DNA of 11,293 nucleotides from Acetobacteraceae bacterium (GTDB taxonomy: Bacteria > Pseudomonadota > Alphaproteobacteria > Acetobacterales > Acetobacteraceae): the NCBI GenBank assembly GCA_030039695.1, contig JASHVB010000191.1, positions 1-11,293 of the forward strand. Direction: 5' to 3'. Below, piece by piece: positions 1 to 6,728 of the stretch; the stretch's first letter is position 1, and each line of letters opens with the position of its first letter. The position numbers and the translations under genes are program-made. Below the pieces are notes generated by a model. It searched no databases and had not been told where the DNA came from. It saw only the letters and a list, made by a program, of their open reading frames with translations.

Positions 1-1
1 G

Positions 2-1795
2 ATCGTGCGGCGTCTGCCGGCGGTTGAAACCCTGGGATCCGTATCGCGCATCTGTTCGGATAAGACGGGAACGCTGACATTGATGGAGATGATGGTCGTG
101 TCGGCCGTTACTGCGGGGGCGGATTATGAAGTAACCGGCGACGGCTACGCGTCCGAAGGAGAGATCAGGAAGGGCGGCCAGCGGGTGGACGGAGAGCCGG
201 TCCTCGCCCAAATGGGCCGCCTGTCCATACTCTGCAACGATGCCGAGCTCGTCGCTCAACAGGAAGGATGGAAATTGGAGGGCGATCCCACCGAGGGCGC
301 GCTCTATCCGTTCGCGGCGAAGCTCGGGCTTGATCGGGCTGTTGAGCGGCGTGCTTTTCCGCGTGTCGACGCGATCCCATTTGAGTCCGAGCACAAGTTC
401 ATGGCCACCCTACATTCGGGCGGTGGCGGAGAGCAGATGCTGCTCGTCAAAGGGGCGCCCGAAGTCATCCTCGAAACTTGCGACCGCCAGCAAATCGGGG
501 ACAGGCAACTCGCGTCAATCAATAAGGAATACTTTCAAGAGGCATCAGACCGTCTCGCCCGCCGAGGTGAACGGGTTCTTGCGCTGGCGTGGCTTGAGAG
601 CCCTACGCTTGCATCGGGCAACCTGGGGCCGGCGGACCTGCCGCGGAATATGGTCATGCTAGGTTTGGTCGGACTTCTTGACCCTCCACGCAAAGAAGCC
701 ATCGAAGCCGTGCGCGAGTGCGCCGGCGGTGGCGTTCGCGTCACGATGATAACCGGCGATCACAGGATCACCGCCGCAGCCATCGCTCAGATGCTCGGCA
801 TTGGTGATGGCAAGACAGCGATCACGGGGTCTGAGATCGAAACCATGGATAGCGCGACCTTGCAAGAGCAGGTTCGTGATGTCGACGTCTTCGCGCGCGC
901 AAGTCCCGAGCATAAGCTCCGGCTCGTCAAGGCGATCCAGGCGAATAACCAGATCGTCGCCATGACCGGCGATGGCGTGAATGACGCGCCGGCGCTAAAG
1001 AAAGCGGATATTGGCATAGCGATGGGCATCAAGGGCACTGAGGTGACGAAGGAAGCGGCCGAGATGATTCTGGCTGATGACAACTTCGCCTCGATCACCG
1101 CGGCGGTGAAGGAGGGCCGCACGGTCTATAACAACATCGAGAAAGCCATCCTCTTCATGTTGCCGACGAACGTCGCTCAGGGGCTGGTCATCGCGGTTGC
1201 GATCTTTGGAGGCTTCGCGTTTCCAATGACGGCACCGCAGGTGCTCTGGGTCAACATGGTGACATCCGTTGCGCTGAGCCTCGTCATCGCCTTTGAGCCG
1301 CACGAGGGGGATGTGATGAAGCGCCAGCCCCGCGCGGTTGACCGGCCAATCCTGACGCGATTCGGGATCTGGCGCATCACCTTTGTCGGACTCGCGCTCC
1401 TCGTCTACACATTGTGCGCATTCTTCTGGATGAAGTCACAGGGCGCCTCGGATGCGCTTGCACGGACCGTCTCGGTCAACACGATCACGATCGGCCAGGT
1501 ATTCTACCTCTTGAACAGCCGCTATCTCCTGGACTCATCGCTCTCAGTCCGGGCTCATATGGGAAACAGGTATCTGCCCTACGGGATCGGCGCGGTCGTG
1601 GTGCTTCAGCTCCTGTTCACGTATGCCCCGCCGCTACAGGCGCTCTTTGGCAACGAGCCGGTGCCGCTGCGAGTTTGGCCATGGCTTTTTGTCGGCGGCC
1701 TCGTGTTCTTCCTCTTGGTGGAGGCAGAGAAATTGATCATCCGCAGCACGAACAGCTTACAGCGGGTCGTCAACGCGGCAGAGGCGGGTGCATGA
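2..1795 (+). CDS. P-type cation-transporting ATPase, C-terminal part (5' end outside window)
   Basis: This is an inner-membrane ATP-driven cation pump, most like the Ca2+-ATPase/CtpF-type (P2) family. The frame is open to the left edge and enters inside the gene just before the phosphorylation site, so the GTG at 5 is not a real start; the actuator domain and first membrane helices lie upstream. Counting from that GTG, the phosphorylated Asp is D19 in DKTGTLT (19-25). Nucleotide-domain motifs follow: GDPTEGAL (93-100) and KGAPE (149-153), then the hinge motifs MITGD (248-252) and TGDGVNDAPAL (321-331). About six hydrophobic helices follow from residue 380 in a cation-ATPase C-terminal domain. 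In the helix corresponding to M6 the motif is VNMVTS where classical Ca2+ pumps have NLVTD, so the acidic ligand is Ser; CtpF-like pumps show similar variation. The ion is therefore uncertain (Ca2+, Mg2+, Mn2+ or Na+). All catalytic motifs are intact. The gene converges with the Na/Pi carrier. Confidence 0.95.
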   Translation: MVRRLPAVETLGSVSRICSDKTGTLTLMEMMVVSAVTAGADYEVTGDGYASEGEIRKGGQRVDGEPVLAQMGRLSILCNDAELVAQQEGWKLEGDPTEGALYPFAAKLGLDRAVERRAFPRVDAIPFESEHKFMATLHSGGGGEQMLLVKGAPEVILETCDRQQIGDRQLASINKEYFQEASDRLARRGERVLALAWLESPTLASGNLGPADLPRNMVMLGLVGLLDPPRKEAIEAVRECAGGGVRVTMITGDHRITAAAIAQMLGIGDGKTAITGSEIETMDSATLQEQVRDVDVFARASPEHKLRLVKAIQANNQIVAMTGDGVNDAPALKKADIGIAMGIKGTEVTKEAAEMILADDNFASITAAVKEGRTVYNNIEKAILFMLPTNVAQGLVIAVAIFGGFAFPMTAPQVLWVNMVTSVALSLVIAFEPHEGDVMKRQPRAVDRPILTRFGIWRITFVGLALLVYTLCAFFWMKSQGASDALARTVSVNTITIGQVFYLLNSRYLLDSSLSVRAHMGNRYLPYGIGAVVVLQLLFTYAPPLQALFGNEPVPLRVWPWLFVGGLVFFLLVEAEKLIIRSTNSLQRVVNAAEAGA

Positions 1796-1830
1796 TGGTT
1801 GCAGTTGCACATTCGGACGCCCTCGACCGT

Positions 1831-1858
1831 CACGGGCCGCGTTCGCAGACAGCCCGTG
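1831..1858. terminator. Inverted repeat between convergent genes, possible shared terminator
   Basis: A perfect 7-base stem, CACGGGC at 1831-1837 and GCCCGTG at 1852-1858, encloses a 14-base loop. It sits in the 69-base gap between the stop of the ATPase gene and the stop of the Na/Pi carrier gene, where a bidirectional terminator would be expected. No T-tract follows on either strand, so intrinsic termination would be weak; a hairpin protecting the 3' ends or a Rho-dependent site is equally possible. Confidence 0.35.
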
Positions 1859-1864
1859 CCTGTG

Positions 1865-3574
1865 CTAAGCACTGCGATCGATGAGATGCGCGGCGCATCG
1901 CCAAGTATGATGTGCGAGCGTTTCGAGATGCCGGACGGCGTCGGTACGCGCGATCGCTTTGTCCACGGTCAGAGTGCCTGCCCCGACGGCGCTCAGCGTT
2001 CCTCGCCGCTGGGTACGCTCGAGATCGTCAAGAGCGCTGGCGCATTCCTTGAGATGAACGAGAGCCACGTCGGGAGACCGCGATGGTGGTGCGGTCGACT
2101 GATCGGGGCCAATGTCCGGCATGCACGGCGATTCGGTGTCGCCCGAGGGAGTGCGATCCGCAACCGACGAGGCGACCGCGTCGGCGATGATCCTCGCATT
2201 CCGCATGGCCTCGACGAAGAATCGCGTGGCGCGCACTTCCTCCAGACCGTCGTCGCCGGTGCCGAGCATCACGTCCCTTCCGGCGGCTTCGGTCAACCGA
2301 TAGAGGTGGTCGAGCGCGTGCAATGTGCTCGTGATCCGGTCCCGCTCGTCATCCGATTCGAGCGGACCACTCACCTCGGCGATGAACGCCTGTGCGTCGC
2401 GTAGAGCGTCGGCGACTTCGAGCCTTGACGTGTCGCTCATGACCGGACCGACGCTCCCGGTGCGGCTGGCGGAATTGAGCGCCGTTTCGGCGGCTCCGCA
2501 TACGCTTGCAAGGACCCGTGCAATCGTCCGACGCACCGCTTCGACGGTCGCAATCGGCGCGTCCAATGCCGCACGGTCGAGAGACCGTGTGAGCGTCGAT
2601 CCCCGTTCGGGAAGGATGGTCTCGACCAATCGTGTGAATCTGTGGATAGCCGGCAGCAGCAGAGCAACACCGAGGACGTTATATGCCGTGTGATAAGCAG
2701 CGAGAATCGTCGCTCCGTCAACGACCGCGGAGACCCTGATGAGGAGGCGGGTGACCATGGAAAAGAGCGCCAGGGCGATCGCGGCAGCAATCAACTTGAA
2801 CATGACATAGGCCAGCGCCAACCGCTTTGCCGTGATGCTTGCGCCAATTGCTGCCATCGCGGAGCTGGTCGCCGTTCCGATGTTCTGGCCGATAATCAGC
2901 GCGCACGACTGATCCAGGCCGACAGCGCCCGCATGATAAGCGGACAGGGTGAGGGCGATGGCCGCGGTCGATGACTGCATCGCGGCCGTCATCGCGAGGC
3001 CGAGGGCGACCAGGGCAATCACGCCGAGAGCGGCCAGCCACCACGACGTTCCAGGGCCTGCCAGAACCGCGGGAAGATCGGACGGATGGAGCCGTTCAGC
3101 CACTCCGCCCATGCCCTCCTGCAGGGTCGTCAGCCCAAACAGCACGAGGCCGAAGCCCGCGAGTGCTGCGCCTGCGCCGGCCACACGTCCGCTGCCCAGG
3201 AGCTTGGTGATCGCGCCCAGAAAGATCATGGGAAGGGCTGCGGCGGTCAGGGAAATTCGGACACCGATGAGCGCAATGAGCCAGCCGGTGCCGGTCGTGC
3301 CGACATTCGCACCGAAAACCAGGCCCAATCCCTGAGGGAACGAGAGAAGACCCGCGCTGACGAGACCGATCGTCGTCATTGTCGTTGCGCTGGAGGACTG
3401 CACGAGGAGCGTCACGATGGAGCCCCAAACGACACCCCGCAGAGGGGTCTCGGTCGCCTTGGTGAGGACTGCGCGCAGCGACGAGCCCGCCAGCGCTTTC
3501 AGCCCTTCGGTCATAATGATCATCCCGACCAAAAACAGCCCAACGCCGCCGAGGACCGAGACAGCTGTCGACAT
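1865..3574 (-). CDS. Na+/phosphate cotransporter family protein with PhoU-like C-terminal domain
   Basis: This is an inner-membrane sodium-dependent phosphate carrier (Na/Pi-cotransporter, PF02690 type), 569 residues. The duplicated signature is clear: QSSSATT at 59-65 with GANVGTT at 88-94, and the second copy QSSTAAI at 200-206 with GQNIGTA at 229-235. These repeats line the substrate site in the family. Hydrophobic helices occupy roughly residues 1-315. Residues 330-569 are soluble and largely helical, in the position of the PhoU-like domain found on bacterial members. The ATG at 3574 is chosen because GGAGGG (3583-3578) lies just upstream and the product begins directly with a membrane helix; the in-frame start 11 codons earlier has no such site. 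It lies 157 bases downstream of the PPK2 gene on the same strand, which suggests a joint role in phosphate uptake and polyphosphate metabolism. Some members act in phosphate efflux, so direction is not certain. Confidence 0.93.
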   Translation of the reverse strand: MSTAVSVLGGVGLFLVGMIIMTEGLKALAGSSLRAVLTKATETPLRGVVWGSIVTLLVQSSSATTMTTIGLVSAGLLSFPQGLGLVFGANVGTTGTGWLIALIGVRISLTAAALPMIFLGAITKLLGSGRVAGAGAALAGFGLVLFGLTTLQEGMGGVAERLHPSDLPAVLAGPGTSWWLAALGVIALVALGLAMTAAMQSSTAAIALTLSAYHAGAVGLDQSCALIIGQNIGTATSSAMAAIGASITAKRLALAYVMFKLIAAAIALALFSMVTRLLIRVSAVVDGATILAAYHTAYNVLGVALLLPAIHRFTRLVETILPERGSTLTRSLDRAALDAPIATVEAVRRTIARVLASVCGAAETALNSASRTGSVGPVMSDTSRLEVADALRDAQAFIAEVSGPLESDDERDRITSTLHALDHLYRLTEAAGRDVMLGTGDDGLEEVRATRFFVEAMRNARIIADAVASSVADRTPSGDTESPCMPDIGPDQSTAPPSRSPDVALVHLKECASALDDLERTQRRGTLSAVGAGTLTVDKAIARTDAVRHLETLAHHTWRCAAHLIDRSA

Positions 3575-3700
3575 ACGCCCTCCACAGTAACCTCGATGAG
3601 CAGCCACGCTCCGTCGTATGACTTCGCAGAGTGCCTACCTCGCGGTGCCGGGTGTGCCGACCGACGCTTGTTGCACCATGCTCAATCAAACGGTTGGGAA

Positions 3701-3715
3701 CGAGCATACCGCTCG
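3701..3715 (-). terminator. Small hairpin after the PPK2 gene, weak terminator candidate
   Basis: On the minus strand CGAGC, five bases, GCTCG form a 5-base stem starting about 17 bases after the PPK2 stop codon. Only TTCCC follows, not a proper T-run. It could attenuate read-through into the Na/Pi carrier gene or be chance in GC-rich DNA. Confidence 0.2.
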
Positions 3716-3731
3716 CGCCACCCTAGGTCTG

Positions 3732-4634
3732 CTACCCCTCGCGCGCCAGTTCCGCTCGCGCGGTGGAGATTTCCTCCCTCTTTGCGGCGTCAACCTTCGG
3801 GTAGCTGAGGTCGAGGTTCTCCACCGCCTCGACGATCGCTGCCGCGACAATGAGGCGCGTGAACCACTTGTTGTCGGCGGGCACAACGTACCAAGGGGCG
3901 TGATCCGTCGCCGTCGCGCGGATGGCCTCCTCGAAGGCGCGCATGTAATCATCCCAGTAGCGACGCTCGCGTATATCCGCCAAGGAGAATTTCCAGTGCT
4001 TCTCCGGTTTGTTCAGGCGTTCCACTAAGCGTTTTCGCTGCTCCCCCGGCGAGACATGCAGGAAGAACTTCAGGATGATGGTCCCTTGGCGGGTCAGGTA
4101 GTCTTCCATGTGGGCGATGTCGGCGAGTCGTTCATCCCAGATTCGATCGGTGATGACTTTCGGTGGAAGCTTCTGCCCGCGCAGGATCGCCTGATGCACG
4201 CGCACAACGAGGACCTCTTCGTAGTAGGAGCGGTTGAAAATGCCGATACGTCCACGTTCCGGCAGGCAGCTGACGTAACGCCACATGAAGTCGTGGTTGA
4301 GGTCGAGGGACGTGGGTTGCTTAAACGAGAAGACTTGGCAGCCCTGCGGGTTAACACCCGACATCACATGCTTGATTGTTCCGTCCTTGCCCGCGGCGTC
4401 CATCGCCTGAAACAACACCAACAGCGACCAACGCTCCTGAGCATAGAGCATGTCCTGCTCTTCCGCGAGCCACTTCACAACTTTGGCCCGGAGCGCGGTC
4501 GCGTCACCCTTTTTCATTTTCTGCAGGCCGCGCGTGTCTTCCGGGTCGAAGTTCTTCAGCTGGAAGCTTTCGCCATCCGTGACACGAAAAGGCCGAACGT
4601 ATTGCTGGATTTGGTCGAGGATCTCCTGGCGCAC
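3732..4634 (-). CDS. ppk2: PPK2-family polyphosphate kinase (polyphosphate:nucleotide phosphotransferase)
   Basis: This is a cytoplasmic enzyme of 300 residues that transfers phosphate between polyphosphate and nucleotides (PF03976). Visible motifs are the Walker A-like loop AMDAAGKDG at 77-85, the Walker B/substrate segment GIFNRSYYEEVLVVRVH at 131-147, and a lid with clustered basic residues and RYWDDYMRAFEEAI at 225-238. The length and single-domain form, and the N-terminal segment resembling the polyphosphate:AMP/ADP phosphotransferase subgroup, suggest class III or I activity, but class and nucleotide cannot be settled by eye. The start is GTG at 4634; the eight-base GGAGGTGA (4645-4638) three bases upstream is a perfect anti-SD match and fixes it. 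Downstream on the same strand is the Na/Pi carrier, so the two may be co-transcribed. All expected catalytic residues are present. Confidence 0.95.
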   Translation of the reverse strand: MRQEILDQIQQYVRPFRVTDGESFQLKNFDPEDTRGLQKMKKGDATALRAKVVKWLAEEQDMLYAQERWSLLVLFQAMDAAGKDGTIKHVMSGVNPQGCQVFSFKQPTSLDLNHDFMWRYVSCLPERGRIGIFNRSYYEEVLVVRVHQAILRGQKLPPKVITDRIWDERLADIAHMEDYLTRQGTIILKFFLHVSPGEQRKRLVERLNKPEKHWKFSLADIRERRYWDDYMRAFEEAIRATATDHAPWYVVPADNKWFTRLIVAAAIVEAVENLDLSYPKVDAAKREEISTARAELAREG

Positions 4635-4637
4635 GAG

Positions 4638-4645
4638 TCACCTCC
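4638..4645 (-). promoter_or_regulatory. Ribosome binding site of the PPK2 gene
   Basis: The minus strand reads GGAGGTGA, an uninterrupted eight-base complement of the 16S rRNA 3' end, placed three bases before a GTG codon. It justifies the GTG start and implies strong translation despite the weaker start codon. Confidence 0.8.
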
Positions 4646-4984
4646 CCTGGCTTCAGGATCACAATAGCCGCAGGTGGGGCGTTTGTAACCGTCCCGTCAG
4701 ACTTTCGATTACACAAGTTGGAGCGGCTGGGCGCTGCTTTACCCGGCTCCGGGCCGATGTGATTCTTTGTCCGGCACCGGCTCGGCAGTGGTATGGTCGA
4801 TTCGGGCCATCTTTCGCGGCTTGATAGCGAAATTACGGGCTTCCAGCCTGCCGACGAACCCCTGACCAAGCACCCCTCGTCCGGACAGGTCCGGATGGAG
4901 CAGCCATCGAACGGGTCGCGGCAAAAGCCTGACAGCCTAACTGGTCGAAAGGTTTTTGAATGCGCAACGCGCGGTGAAAGGACA
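4646..4984. other. Divergent intergenic region, no convincing gene
   Basis: This is most of the gap between the divergent PPK2 and cupin genes and should contain both promoters. Short open frames exist on both strands (plus 4793-4987, minus 4924-4739), but neither has a ribosome binding site or a recognisable motif, and their third-codon GC is modest. A small GC hairpin, CCCGG CT CCGGG, lies at 4742-4753, and TCCGGA recurs twice around 4880-4896. I could not identify a clear -35/-10 pair for the PPK2 gene. Confidence 0.5.
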
Positions 4985-5008
4985 TGAGGGCCAAGGTTGA
5001 CGCCCTCA
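4985..5008 (+). promoter_or_regulatory. Perfect inverted repeat upstream of the cupin gene, possible operator
   Basis: TGAGGGC (4985-4991) and GCCCTCA (5002-5008) are perfect 7-base arms around a 10-base spacer, 67 bases before the cupin start. The spacer contains TTGACG (4997-5002), which matches an alphaproteobacterial -35 element, with an indifferent AT-containing -10 (around 5020-5028) at a plausible distance. If that promoter is real, a repressor binding the repeat would block it. A leader hairpin is the alternative. Confidence 0.3.
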
Positions 5009-5075
5009 AGTTCCCGCCGTCGTATTCGGTTCGCATATCTGTGCGTTTTCTTTCAGTCGCACCTGGAGCTCCGTC

Positions 5076-5396
5076 ATGAACAGAACGCCACACCCCGTCT
5101 CGCTTGCCAGCGCGCTTGCATTGCCCAGAACCCCAGGCCGCTCGGCAGAAGTGTTCGTCGATGGCGACTTGGAAGTCCGCTTCGCCGCGCGGCCGACCAA
5201 CGGGCCGCAGGTGCCCCACCGCAAGGATGAGATTTATTTTGTCGCCTCGGGCGCGGCGCGCTATCGCGTGAGGGACGAGGTGACCGAGGTAGCGGCGGGC
5301 GACGTGCTTTTTTGCGCTGCCCATGTGCCACATGGTTTTCAGGACAATTCCCACGATTTTTCTGTCTGGGTACTGTTCTATGGACCGGAGAAGTAA
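5076..5396 (+). CDS. Small single-domain cupin protein
   Basis: This is a soluble beta-barrel protein of 106 residues, about one conserved cupin domain and nothing else; there is no signal peptide. Cupin motif 1 fits with G43, H48, E52 and G59 at the canonical spacing, but the first His of the usual HxH is V46. Motif 2 begins at G75 and ends with H86 (H83 is nearby). H48, E52 and H86 could bind a metal, so a dioxygenase, isomerase or sensor-like role is possible; substrate cannot be predicted. The ATG at 5076 has GGAG at 5065-5068, seven bases upstream. It stands alone, divergent from PPK2 and convergent with the lipoprotein gene. The family assignment is firm, the function unknown. Confidence 0.88.
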   Translation: MNRTPHPVSLASALALPRTPGRSAEVFVDGDLEVRFAARPTNGPQVPHRKDEIYFVASGAARYRVRDEVTEVAAGDVLFCAAHVPHGFQDNSHDFSVWVLFYGPEK

Positions 5397-5418
5397 CGCC
5401 AACGAGGTATGGTAACGA

Positions 5419-5432
5419 GGCCGTCCACGGCC
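5419..5432 (+). terminator. GC-rich hairpin after the cupin gene, weak terminator candidate
   Basis: GGCCGT and ACGGCC flank CC, effectively a five-base GC stem with a four-base loop, 22 bases after the cupin stop. No T-run follows. The remaining bases to 5647, the gap between the convergent cupin and lipoprotein genes, hold no gene or strong signal that I can support. Confidence 0.25.
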
Positions 5433-5647
5433 ATGGCGCTGTTGCCGTGCGCAAAGCCGACGTCAGTTGCACCGACGACGACGGCGGCCCATACACGGCC
5501 TGGCCGGCTGCCGCTTCCATCAGCACAGTGCATGCCTGATCGTCGCGCGCGACGGGCGACGCGCATTCCGAATTCTCGAACGCAGTCGTACAACAGTCAC
5601 TGAGCAAAAGTCCTTATTTGGCACCAGCCGCAGCCAGCGCCCTGCGG

Positions 5648-6403
5648 TCAATCAGCAGGATAAAAAGACGCCAGGGTCATGTAGTGACGTTTCCCAAAAT
5701 CAGCAACGGCCACATCCGAGAAAACGGCGTTGATGGATTGCTGCGGACCAAGCGCATAAGAGTTACTATGCACGATGGGCTCCCCATCTACGAATGCACT
5801 TGATACTTGTACCACTTCGTTTGTTGTGAGGTCGTTCACTAAATCAAGGGACAGGTGCATTTGGGACAGGTCAATCCCGTGCAGCGGGTCATCTTTCGAG
5901 AGATTCGCTTGCAAAGAAACAAACAAGGGTTGGTTGTAAAGTAACGTGAAGGTATAGCCGGTACCCATCCTCCTTGTTCTCATCACATGTGAAAATGTAG
6001 CCACGAACGCCTGAAACAAAACGTTATCCGGAACCGGCCCTTTGATGACCCCACTCTTGTTTGGGGTAAGCATCAATGGAACATTGGCGCTGAACTCGAC
6101 GAAGTGTCCGAACTCACTATTGACGCATCCGATGTTTGTGGCATCCAACCCATACGCCTTCGCGCGCTGCGGCAATGCACTTGACACCTGATGGCAGGCG
6201 TCAGCAGACGGGGTCTCGATGCGAATCTGCAATACCAAGGCCCGATCCGGCGGATTTGGAGCTTCAGCAGCTTCTGCAATGGCTCGGGCACTTGCTCGTA
6301 CGGCAATGTCAGTGTGACACGCAGTGAGCGACACCAAGGCGACAGCGAGAATGCCGAGCCGTACCGTCAGACCCGCAGCCGCATAACGCAGTTTGATCTG
6401 CAT
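5648..6403 (-). CDS. Putative exported lipoprotein, DUF7424-like
   Basis: The 251-residue product has a basic N-terminus, a hydrophobic core and a lipobox LTAC ending at C29, so it should be lipidated and anchored to a membrane facing the periplasm. Two further cysteines (C70, C93) could form a disulfide. The rest is mostly beta-prone, with a FVDGEPIV segment at 204-211 and a repeated pattern of Asp/Asn-rich turns. From memory the layout (lipobox, early Cys pair, late VDGxPVV segment) resembles the uncharacterised DUF7424 lipoproteins; this is not verified. The ATG at 6403 is preferred over one 12 codons upstream because a normal signal peptide follows and GAGGGG lies four bases before it. 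Two lines of the gene counted by hand give about 45% GC, one gives 57%, lower than the flanking genes, which suggests separate acquisition. It is 325 bases downstream of the patatin gene on the same strand. Confidence 0.75.
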   Translation of the reverse strand: MQIKLRYAAAGLTVRLGILAVALVSLTACHTDIAVRASARAIAEAAEAPNPPDRALVLQIRIETPSADACHQVSSALPQRAKAYGLDATNIGCVNSEFGHFVEFSANVPLMLTPNKSGVIKGPVPDNVLFQAFVATFSHVMRTRRMGTGYTFTLLYNQPLFVSLQANLSKDDPLHGIDLSQMHLSLDLVNDLTTNEVVQVSSAFVDGEPIVHSNSYALGPQQSINAVFSDVAVADFGKRHYMTLASFYPAD

Positions 6404-6728
6404 GGTGCCCCTCTCTCCTGAGCGCAGGTGTGCAAGCAAGGTGGTTTAGGCATCGCCGAGCCGGCCATTCGACATTTGTGCATAACACCAGCGTGAGCAG
6501 ATTGTCACCGTCGTATGTGTGTCGCACAAGCCGTTGAGGCGCCATGCTCGCGTGCTCCGCCACGCGCTCTAGATGGCGACGATGAATGCGCGGGCCGCCG
6601 GGCAGACTGGCGGTGGCCGCCCGCAGTGCTATGCACCCGCGGGCGATCCGCGGTAGCCACTCCGCCTCGAAGAGCACCGTCGGCCAAGCAACATGGCGTA
6701 GCATGGCGATAACAAGAAAGAGGATCCT
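6404..6728. other. Gap between patatin and lipoprotein genes; possible small unassigned frame
   Basis: No recognisable gene lies here. On the minus strand an ATG frame at 6704 runs to 6309, 131 codons, overlapping the lipoprotein start in another frame. It has no Shine-Dalgarno sequence, is rich in Arg, His and Cys, and resembles nothing I know, so I do not call it. The region must hold the lipoprotein promoter if that gene is not transcribed with the patatin gene. Near the patatin stop there is an AAAG...CTTT mini-hairpin with a short pyrimidine run (about 6732-6714), a weak terminator candidate. Confidence 0.4.

Noticed and set aside
3086..3808. Long plus-strand frame (240 codons) opposite the Na/Pi carrier
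   Set aside because: It is a mirror frame of a gene with intact duplicated QSS motifs, with low-complexity Arg/His/Gln composition and no recognisable domain.
4056..4667. 203-codon plus-strand frame opposite PPK2
   Set aside because: It is antisense to a complete kinase gene with all motifs; its product matches nothing and its start lacks a ribosome binding site.
6309..6704. 131-codon minus-strand frame between patatin and lipoprotein genes
   Set aside because: It has no Shine-Dalgarno sequence, overlaps the lipoprotein signal peptide out of frame, and has unusual Arg/His/Cys-rich composition.
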